Positions 56,091 through 64,000 of a stretch of 64,000 nucleotides of DNA are shown piece by piece (position 1 is the first letter of the stretch; every line of letters begins with the position of its first letter). The stretch is taken from assembly GCA_012656075.1 (NCBI GenBank), contig JAAKBF010000208.1:186001-250000 (forward strand), in the 5' to 3' direction. The stretch is from Phytophthora hibernalis (Eukaryota; Oomycota; Peronosporomycetes; Peronosporales; Peronosporaceae). The translations under genes and the position numbers were made by a program. The notes beneath the pieces were generated by a model that saw nothing but the letters and a program-made list of their open reading frames with translations, did no database searches and was not told the DNA's origin.

Positions 56091-56270
56091 TCGGGGCCTT
56101 GTGCGCCGCGAAACAAGGAGTTTGGGAAACATCTTACGGCGATCCAAGCTGCAGTGTATTGCTCGTTCTTATGTCAAAACAAAAGATTTTACGTCTTGAT
56201 AAGGTAGGATTACCACGGGTATTCATAAGCTGGGCTACCTGCTCACAACCTTTTCGAGAAATTCTCACTA

Positions 56271-58012
56271 CTACAACAATGGCGTTCCTTCGGTGGCCGC
56301 ACCCTCCTCGTGGCCACGGAAGTGGCGCCAAATGCGTCGGCCAACGAAGCACGCCAACACAACCACAGCCACGAAAGCAACAGCGCCAAATATCACGATT
56401 CCGAACAGCCAGTGCCACACGTGGTGCGATCTCTCCGGTGTTGTGGTCGTCGTAGTTGCTGCCTCCATCGGACCCAGGCACTTGGTTGTCGCCACCTTTG
56501 GAACCACTTAGCTGATGGACGAGGAATACGAGCCAAGTCGAACGACTTCGGTTCGTAGAAGTCTGGAGAACCGGACTCGGACGTGTAGTTGACGTAGTAC
56601 AGACCGAAGCGCGACGCGTAGGATCCCCACTCGTAGTTGTCCAGGAACGACCAGGCCGTGTATCCGATTATGGGAATGTTTTCTTCTGTGACGGCCTTGT
56701 GCACCTGCTCGAGGTACGCCTGGAAGTACCAAAGTTGGTCGGGGTTGTCGATCTCGTCGTCACCACACCATCCATTCTCGGTGAGGAGGATGTCGGCGGA
56801 GGTGTCATGCTTGTGTAGCCACTTGATGGTCTCAAGGTATCCTGGCGGGTACGCAGTGAACGAAGCACAGTGTGAGTCTTTTAGGGCTTTTTGACTGCGT
56901 TGTCGGGTACCAGGAACGGTTTGAGAGGTATCAACTCCGCGGTCTAGCTCCCAGCCAACAGAAAGTTTGCTGCACTCAGTGTACGAAGTATTCGAGTCAC
57001 AGTCGGTAGCCGATCGAGTCGAGTAATGGTTCAACATGAACAGGTCGTATGATCCCTTCAGGAGCTCAGTCTCCTCGGGTGTGAAACGTGGTAGGCGATC
57101 GCCCACAATGTTCCGCATGACAGGTGGGTAGTCTCCAGCAACGATTGGAGAGAGGAACCAGCCGACATCAAACTCCATCTTGCGTGAGGCTGCATCCACA
57201 TCTGCAGGGTTCGACTCGTCCAACGGGTACGCGTAGTCGGCATTGAGTACAATGGCAATTCGAGCCTTCTCGTTGACAACGTTGGTGTTCTTCAGCTCAC
57301 GAAACTGTTGGACAGCTGTCGCATGCGAGAGCAGCACGTTGTGCGTGGCTGTGTACACTTGAGTCGGCGAGCCGGTGAAGCCTGGCGCCTCCCTGCCAGT
57401 AGCGTAGCCGGCCGTCGAGAAGGACAGGGGCTCGTTGAACGTCGTCCAGAGGTTCACTTTGCCGCCATACTCCTGGAAAATGAGCTCCGCGTACTCTGCA
57501 AAGTGCTGGACGATGTCCGAGTTGAGCCACCCTTGAGGAGACAGCTCCGTGTGAAGCTCCAGCGGCAAATCCCAGTGGTACAAGGTCAGAATGGGTTCAA
57601 TGTCATTCGCGTTCAGTTCGTCGATCAACGAGTGGTAGAACGCGACACCCTGTCGGTTCGGACGCATACCGTGCAGTGCAGCGTCCCAGTTCATCACCCG
57701 GGACCACGAAATGGAGAAGCGGAAGGACTGCAGCCCCATCTTGACCATCAACTGGATGTCGTCCTTGTAGCGGTGGTAGAAGTCGTCGGCAACATTGGCA
57801 CACTTGACTCCTGGTCGTTCACGGCAGAATTGGTCCCAGATACTCGGCGTGCGGCCTCCTTCATTCACGGCGCCTTCGACCTGGTAGGATGCCGTGGCCG
57901 AACCGAAGAGGAAGTCGTCCGCGAAGCAGCGCGACTCGGTAGCAGACACCAAATCCGTCGTCGCCAACAGCATTGCAGCCACAGCACTGACAAGCTGCAG
58001 GGCTCGATGCAT
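56271..58012 (-). CDS. GH1 beta-glucosidase, frame break only before the membrane anchor
   Basis: The start at 58012 (MHRALQLVSAVAAMLLATTD) is better than the longer upstream frame because it gives a signal peptide like the paralogues. The barrel is complete: LFGSATASYQVEGAVNEGGR, acid/base TFNEP, nucleophile LLTENGWCGDDEID and WSFLDNYEWGSYASRFGLYY. After AKWFQ the frame must shift by one base (TTT/AAA at 56497-56499) to read KVATTKCLGPMEAAT, a Thr-rich stalk and the membrane helix, ending at 56271. Without the shift the protein ends in an Arg/Gln-rich tail and would be secreted without an anchor. It is head-to-head with the next copy; the last 0.9 kb is nearly identical to it. Confidence 0.85.
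56340..57223. repeat. Inverted near-identical tract, left arm
   Basis: Partner of 59138-60030. The arms are separated by about 1.9 kb. Confidence 0.9.
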
Positions 58013-58369
58013 GTTCAAAGTTACCAGATACAGTATCGCTTCCCTCCACTGTCGTCGGAGCCAGGATTTGTAGCAATGAACGGTACGTACGTGCTTGGGA
58101 TTGCCAGACACAGCATTGATGAGTGGAGCGAGCACGTTGAAGTTCCCTGCACCTTCAAGTTGGCTAACGACGACAATAAGATCATGCGTGCACAAGGTGG
58201 CGTCCATGCAGTTCACAGCAACTCATTTTCACAGGTTTGATCTGTCAACTTCAAGTTCCTCTTTACAATTATGAAGTGATTCCAACTGTTGCAGGGCTAG
58301 GTTGCTAAAGTATTTAAGAGCACAGGTTTTTATAGCGCAAAGTGAGACTTTTAGATCATTGCCTTTGAC
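58013..58369. promoter_or_regulatory. Shared spacer between head-to-head GH1 genes
   Basis: About 360 bases separate the two divergent start regions. No inverted symmetry extends into the spacer, so the duplication did not include it. Confidence 0.45.
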
Positions 58370-60069
58370 ATGCGTCTCGCTTGCAGTTCGTCGGATTCGC
58401 AGCTTCTGCTGCACTGACCTCGGCGGATTCGCGCTGCTTCCCGGGGTTTCCTCTTCGGGACGCCACCGCGTCATACCAAGTCGAAGGCGCCGTCAAGGAA
58501 GGCGGCCGCACGCCCAGCATCTGGGACGAGTACTGCCGCGCAGTCAGGAGGTCTCAAGTGCGCCAACGTGGCCGACGACTTCTACCATCGCTACCGAGAT
58601 GACGCCAAACTCATGGTCGAAACGGGGCTCCAGAGCTTCCGGTTCTCCGTCTCCTGGTCGCGCGTCATGAACTGGGACGCGGAGACGTCCCGCATGCGTC
58701 CGAATGCTGAGGGGATCGCGTTCTACCATTCACTAGTCGACGAGCTTAACGCGAAGGGTATCGTACCGATTTTAATCATTTACCATTAGGACCTGCCGAT
58801 TGAGCTGCACACGGAGCTGAGCGAAGAGGGCTGGCTGGACACGGAGATCATTGAGCACTACGTTGAGTACGCGACGCTGCTTTTCAATGAGTACGGCAAC
58901 AAGGTGAACTACTGGACGACGTTCAACGAGCCTCTTTCGTTCACTGCAGGAGGCTACGCGCTAGGGATGGGGGCACCGGGGTACACGGGGTCGCTCACGC
59001 AGGCATACACGGCGACGCACAACGTGCTACTCTCGCACGCTCAAGCGGTGCAGAAGTTTCGTGAGCTTAAGACCAGTAATGTCATTGGAGACAAGGCTCG
59101 GATCGGTATCGTGTTGAACGCAGATTTCGCCTATCCTTTGGACGAGTCGAACCCTGCAGATGTGGATGCAGCCTCACGCAAGATGGAGTTTGATGTCGGC
59201 TGGTTCCTCTCTCCAATCGTTGCTGGAGACTACCCACCTGTCATGCGGAACATTGTGGGCGATCGCCTACCACGTTTCACACCCGAGGAGACTGAGCTCC
59301 TGAAGGGATCATACGACCTGTTCATGTTGAACCATTACTCGACTCGATCGGCTACCGACTGTGACTCGAATACTTCGTACACTGAGTGCAGCAAACTTTC
59401 TGTTGGCTGGGAGCTAGACCGCGGAGTTGATACCTCTCAAACCGTTCCTGGTACCCGACAACGCAGTCAAAAAGCCCTAAAAGACTCACACTGTGCTTCG
59501 TTCACTGCGTACCCGCCAGGATACCTTGAGACCATCAAGTGGCTACACAAGCATGACACCTCCGCCGACATCCTCCTCACCGAGAATGGATGGTGTGGTG
59601 ACGACGAGATCGACAACCCCGACCAACTTTGGTACTTCCAGGCGTACCTCGAGCAGGTGCACAAGGCCGTCACAGAAGAAAACATTCCCGTAATCGGATA
59701 CACGGCCTGGTCGTTCCTGGACAACTACGAGTGGGGATCCTACGCGTCGCGCTTCGGTCTGTACTACGTCAACTACACGTCCGAGTCCGGTTCTCCAGAC
59801 TTCTACGAACCGAAGTCGTTCGACTTGGCTCGTATTCCTCGTCCATCAGCTAAGTGGTTCCAAAGGTGGCGACAACCAAGTGCCTGGGTCCGATGGAGGC
59901 AGCAACTACGACGACCACAACACCGGAGAGATCGCACCACGTGTGGCACTGGCTGTTCGGAATCGTGATATTTGGCGCTGTTGCTTTCGTGGCTGTGGTT
60001 GTGTTGGCGTGCTTTGGCCGACGCATTTGGAGGCGGATTATTTGTAAGGCATCTGCGGCTATTTTCTGA
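58370..60069 (+). pseudogene. GH1 beta-glucosidase pseudogene, chimeric
   Basis: The 5' third is damaged: the opening CFPG-F segment has small deletions (SRCFPGFPLRDATASYQVEG), frames shift near 58550, and a TAG at 58787-58789 replaces the Trp of the YHWDLP motif. From 58904 a clean frame carries TFNEPLSF and the nucleophile LLTENGWCGDDEID. From 59138 the sequence becomes almost identical to the inverted neighbour (56340-57223), including the same one-base frame break at AAA 59862-59864. The end differs: three bases are lost in the membrane helix (LACFGRRIW), and the tail IICKASAAIF is unrelated. Confidence 0.9.
59138..60030. repeat. Inverted near-identical tract, right arm
   Basis: It matches 57223 down to about 56340 on the opposite strand over roughly 0.88 kb. 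In the stretches I compared I saw one substitution (GTAATC versus ATAATC near 59690) and a three-base gap near the end. Outside the tract the two genes diverge clearly. Confidence 0.9.
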
Positions 60070-60103
60070 GTCGTGTCATTTCGGCTGCTTTCTAAGGGAT
60101 GTC

Positions 60104-60153
60104 GGATTAATTGTGAGTCACTAGGATTAATTGTGAGTCAGTAGGATTAATTC
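60104..60153. repeat. 20-base tandem repeat, 2.5 copies
   Basis: The unit GGATTAATTGTGAGTCACTA starts at 60104, 60124 and 60144, with one base changed in the second copy and a partial third. It lies between the GH1 pseudogene and the second MULE. Confidence 0.85.
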
Positions 60154-60275
60154 ATGGATTCAGAGTTTCCATGCAAAGTGTTTCTGGTATTTTGTGAGTT
60201 ATATAGTTTTCCTGTATGTTTTTCCTACACTAAATATGCATTATACGCACAACTACCGATCCACCCCTAGTGCGT

Positions 60276-62977
60276 TTAGCTCGGCACGATGATGTGACCC
60301 ATTTGGAAGGAGTAATTGATCACCCTCGCTAAATCTTCAACATTCAACGGCGTCACCTCCTCAAGATCATTGTACTCAATGTTCCAGTACCGCTTGCCAC
60401 CCCGACTGAACGGCGGTTTAATTTTGCCAGCATGGTTGGTCTCCGTAACTGCTCCCTCGTCATCGGTTGTTACCTTGACTCTCAATATGCACCAGTTGAT
60501 CACGCTAGCCGGCTTGTCCACCAAGCTTTTGATCAATGCATCAACTGTATACTGAGATTTTGTGACCCATCACGGTCAAGGCATCTCGTTTTCTTTCGAG
60601 GTCGTCCCGGTGGTTTCCGAGCAGGTAGACTTCGGATCATCACCCGCAAATTCAGTGAGTCCACAAGACGTAGACACGCCCAACACGTGCGCGCAGAGCC
60701 ATCCCGTTTGGTAGAACGTCTTGCAGTCATACTTGAGCTTTCTGCGTATTGTTTCAATTTCTGCGACGCTCCACGACGGTGTGTTCCAGTTGTGCTCAAA
60801 GGGGATACGCTCCAATATCTTTTCTACATGGAGTGACAAATAGTGTAGTTGAATGTTTTCAACCTTTTCGTTTCGCTTGAGGACGCCACAAAGAGAGGCT
60901 TTGTAGTTATTGGTTCTGTTTCCATCCACCTTCAACTCGTGCAGGTTGTCATCCCAAATCACATAGTAGTCAGCGTTGAAATAGTACTCATATATGTTGT
61001 CTATGGCCCGTCGTTGAATGTTTTCAACCTTTTCGTTTCGCTTGAGGACGCCACAAAGAGAGGCTTTGTAGTTATTGTTCTGTTTCCATCCACCTTCAAC
61101 TCGTGCAGGTTGTCATCCCGAATCTCATAGTAGTCGGCGTTGAAGTAGTACTCATGTATGTTGTCTATGGCCCGTCGTGACTTGCGGCGATGTGTCGGAA
61201 AAAGGTTATCAACCTCACATAGATCCACTGCTTCTTGTAGAACTTCAGCTCGAACTGGGCCTGAGGCAAGTGCCGAATTGACCCGGAACCGATATCCATA
61301 GCACACTCAACATTTTGGGTAGTGTTCCGGCTAGGACGTGGCCAGTCGCGGCGCGGAGATGACTTACGGCCGTTGCCTTGATGACTCGATGATGTGACTC
61401 GATAGGGTTTTGTTTTGGAACCACACCTGGTGTATCACTGGCTGTATAGTATCATAGATCACATGGATCTGTCAAATATTTGACGTCAAGCCACTGAGTG
61501 TATTCGGGTTCACCCAATGTCGACCAGTTTTCAGTCACAAGCTGGGACAACACCTCAAACGGCTCGCCACACCGTGCCTCACTCAGATACTTGAGTTGCG
61601 GCTTTACGATGTCATTATATCGCTCGATGTCTTATAAAAGTCCCTTTTCCCTCGTGCATTGCGATGCAAGTGTGGCCAGCAATTCAAAAGCTTGATTTCA
61701 GGCCAAACTTGACGAAACGCATTTGTGGTCGCTTGAGAGTGATCCATTGACCCAAAGCGGGGTTCGAGTGTACCGCCAAAAACTCCTTGCAGCGGTCCTT
61801 GCACGCCGTGAAAAGCTTGGCATACGCGAACGAAGTTTCCGTGCGAACAAACATGAAAGCCATTGGGTAGAATTTTTGCTGGTATTTGTGCAACGCTGTG
61901 TGTCGTAGACCAAACGTTCCGAATGACACAAGTGTCCACCGCCCCCAAAGTGAAGTTTGTATGTTCCATCAGTCACACCCAAAAGTCCATTTGAGTGCCT
62001 AACATAGACCGCTGTCCAAGCATTGCGCGCGGAGCAGTCCGAAACAGTCGCCTTGACGTGAAGACAAAGCCAATAACGGTCTACCGTATCCGTGAAGCAG
62101 TCGAGGACAATCAGTTCATGCTGGTAGTTGAAAGGTGGTTACAAATTCGCGCCGCATCCTTTTCCACACTGAACGGCATGTCCTGGAAAACTCTTCCTTG
62201 GTAGTGCACAATCGAGGTGAATCCCACTCCACCATATGAGCGTACGTAGTTATAGCAAAGTTTCCTCGCTTCAGGAGCTTGTGAGACCTGTTTTTAAGTT
62301 GGCTCGCAGTTGGAAGAAGTGAAAGAATTTCAGCCGAATCCTTGTACCGGACCCGTAAAGTAGTCATACACTTTTTGATCCCCTGGCCCCCGAGAAGTAG
62401 GTTGTCGATCTCCGACAACAACGGTTTGTGAATTCCCGTTCTCTGAAGGTTCGATGGTACTGAAAACGCGGTATGTGTGCCGGCCCTCGATAAAACGTAC
62501 TGCCCATTGCTTTCTTTCTTGATCTGCGCCACTGCAATCAAGGTGAGAAGAACACGTCAGCATGGTGGTAGATCTCCAGTTTTGAAGCACCGAAAAGCGT
62601 GCATTCTCGAGACCATCTAGAACTGCACGTGCTTCTTCCTTGTTAGCAAACCGGATAGGGTGATCAATGAAAACCACATCACTATCGTCTTCATGAAGTT
62701 GAGCGATGGAGGTTTCTTGGAGACCGGAGGAAGTTGCATAACTGCCCTCTGAACTTTCGCTTTGGTACTCGTAATTTTCTTCGTTATCGCTGCCACGTTC
62801 AACCTCGACGGCTTCCCCACTCTCGTGGCGTCGATGAATTGCACCAGACTGCCGTGGGGTTATACTTCCAGCAAAGTCTTCACTGACGCTGGATGAAGGG
62901 GCCTCACTGTCGCTGGATGAAGGGGTGATCGATACTGAAGATGGAGGTCCTCGTGAACCATCATGGTCTGACGCCAT
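60276..62977 (-). pseudogene. Second Mutator-like transposase, decayed
   Basis: The N-terminus at 62977 (MASDHDGSRGPPSSVSITPS) is Ser/Asp/Glu-rich. A zinc-binding-like segment follows (TMLTCSSHLDCSGADQERKQ), then TKEEFSRTCRSVWKRMRREF. The catalytic core has GVTDGTYKLHFGG (first Asp), FMFVRTETSFAYAKLF, FGSMDHSQATTNAFRQVWPE (second Asp) and LLNCWPHLHRNARGKRDF. A SWIM-like end has GWLCAHVLGV. The reading path changes frame many times (about 62340, 62120, 61960, 61690 and 61300), and a 165-base tandem duplication interrupts the C-terminal part. It is a different MULE lineage from the one at 3.8 kb and has no Ulp1 domain. Confidence 0.8.
60849..61177. repeat. 165-base direct tandem duplication inside the second MULE
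   Basis: A unit starting TTGAATGTTTTCAACC at 60849 is repeated at 61014. The copies differ at about seven positions, including one missing G (TTATTGG versus TTATTG). Each copy encodes DDNLHELKVDGNR on the minus strand. Confidence 0.9.
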
Positions 62978-62999
62978 GGTGAACTCACCGCCGTGACCC

Positions 63000-63351
63000 A
63001 GGTGAGATAACCGTGTACCGGATGAGTAGTGGTGTGACTGTGCGACGCTGTTGTCTAGATTTGAGGAGAGAGGGAAGTCCAGAGCGGTGTCGGAAGGTTA
63101 GGCCGAGGCTTGGGGGCGGTTGCTTGAAAAATGAGAAGTTCAATGAGAAGTTCAATGCATCCTGTCTTGCAAATACGTCCCTTCGCGCACACCCTACAAC
63201 AGCATGGATGTTCTCTTTTAATGGACAGGCGTATACACACAACTATCCAGCATATCAAAATAATACGGACGTTTCAAAAATAAATCGGTAAACAGTTTAA
63301 AAGAAAATGTATCTGAAATGTTTCGGATTTAACTGAGTTTTGAACGGCTTC
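63000..63351. other. Spacer, no credible gene
   Basis: Short frames on both strands lack motifs. It may hold the MULE promoter side or terminal sequence. Confidence 0.5.
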
Positions 63352-63825
63352 TTAATCGCTATCGTAAGTCAGATCCACCGGATCGCTCTGGGATCCTTCG
63401 AGATGGTTTAAGATCAGCCGTCGTGCAGGAAAGCCCCTCGAGAAGAAACGTCCATCATCGCCAGGAGGTGATTCGTTGGGTCTGTCTTCGTCACTCGAAT
63501 CGGATTGGCCAAAATTTTCTGCACTCCCCTCCGATTCGGTAAAACGATTTTCGAAACGGTCTATAAAATTTGGAGTCGGAGGAGCTGCAGATTCCAAAAG
63601 AGAGTCAAGTTCAGACTCGGATGATTCTGATTCTGATGACAACGGAGAGGCCGGAAACGGTTTGGGTACCCCGTCCAGCCGACGCAGTTTTTTTTCTTGT
63701 TGCGATTCCACGCGACGGAGCGCCGTAGATAAAATCCGGTCTGTCGCTTCCTGTTGTAGCCGCAGCCGGTCGACGATATTGACCGCTCGGTCGACCGAGG
63801 CCCGAAGTCGCTTGATCGGCCTCAT
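63352..63825 (-). CDS. Small acidic protein of unknown function
   Basis: The start MRPIKRLRASVDRAVNIVDR at 63825 is preferred over 63906 because it opens a good amphipathic helix. The helical, basic N-terminus is followed by a Ser/Glu/Asp-rich region (SSESESSESELDSLLES) and a tail ending GSQSDPVDLTYDSD. It is about 157 residues. No domain is recognised. The Ser/acidic style resembles the N-terminus of the neighbouring MULE, so it may be a transposon-associated frame rather than a host gene. Confidence 0.45.
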   Translation of the reverse strand: MRPIKRLRASVDRAVNIVDRLRLQQEATDRILSTALRRVESQQEKKLRRLDGVPKPFPASPLSSESESSESELDSLLESAAPPTPNFIDRFENRFTESEGSAENFGQSDSSDEDRPNESPPGDDGRFFSRGFPARRLILNHLEGSQSDPVDLTYDSD

Positions 63826-64000
63826 TGCAAATACAAAAATGAGGTGCAATGATCCCGGGTGCGCTTCCTTAAATCCCATTAAGTACAGCTTAGAACCTGT
63901 CCTCAATAGAATAACTTTTATATTTTCTGAATTTTAAGTTTTCTATGTGATATCGTTCCGGGTAGAGTCTGTAAGCACAAATAGATCTGAAACTAAACCC

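Noticed and set aside
57308..58240. 310-codon plus-strand open frame
   Set aside because: Opposite the GH1 gene at 56271-58012, with no independent support.
1..64000. CRISPR arrays, operons or bacterial regulatory sites
   Set aside because: The window is eukaryotic (spliced genes, proteasome, dynein-arm gene); no array of spaced identical repeats was seen.

Overview
The window looks like nuclear DNA of an oomycete, most likely Phytophthora or a close relative. It has dense GC-rich genes on both strands. Introns are short (about 60-80 bases) with GTACGT/GTAAGT donors. There is a flagellar outer-dynein-arm docking gene, an expanded secreted GH1 beta-glucosidase cluster, and transposons typical of oomycetes (Mutator-like elements, PIF/Harbinger, a Helitron, a Crypton and tRNA-like SINEs). 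Species cannot be fixed from sequence alone.

Layout. 1-3.6 kb: a large unrecognised minus-strand multi-exon gene running off the left edge. 3.8-7.9 kb: a decayed Mutator-like transposon with a C-terminal Ulp1-type protease. 9.7-11.6 kb: ubiquilin/Dsk2. 11.8-12.4 kb: a small Cys-rich gene. 12.5-16.5 kb: a head-to-head pair, an unknown coiled-coil gene and an ODAD1/CCDC63-type gene. 16.7-17.7 kb: an S1/P1 nuclease with two in-frame stops. 18.1-20.5 kb: a PH-kinase gene that continues into two RyR-type domains. 20.6-22.0 kb: a possible TFIIA large-subunit-like gene. 22.2-23.4 kb: a head-to-head pair, a small mitochondrial protein and SDHC. 24.5-25.2 kb: a C2H2 zinc-finger gene. 25-31 kb: repeat-rich DNA with a TA-flanked MITE and a dead PIF/Harbinger element. 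31.8-34.1 kb: an unknown gene and an AWS-SET-post-SET histone methyltransferase. 34.1-40.4 kb: a decayed Helitron. 40.4-41.4 kb: a broken duplicated gene and a SINE. 42.8-45.1 kb: a second C2H2 gene, a MITE and proteasome beta5. 45.3-47.5 kb: a CCCH-PAM2-Smr gene. 47.8-60.1 kb: a GH1 cluster with one intact gene, two frame-broken genes, one pseudogene and two 3' fragments, interrupted by a Crypton. 60.3-64 kb: a second Mutator-like transposase and a small acidic protein.

Two patterns cross the window. First, many otherwise well-conserved genes (proteasome beta5, SDHC, kinase, docking-complex gene and others) carry isolated one-base frame breaks, often in short homopolymers. This points to sequence-level indels in the assembly rather than gene death. 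Second, the GH1 cluster shows turnover: terminal fragments, a Crypton inside the cluster, and a nearly identical inverted tract of about 0.9 kb shared by two head-to-head genes.

The most unusual protein architecture is PH-kinase-RyR-RyR. The most unusual transposon feature is the Mutator transposase-Ulp1 combination with its catalytic motifs knocked out of frame. All functional calls rest on motifs read by eye. No database search was run.
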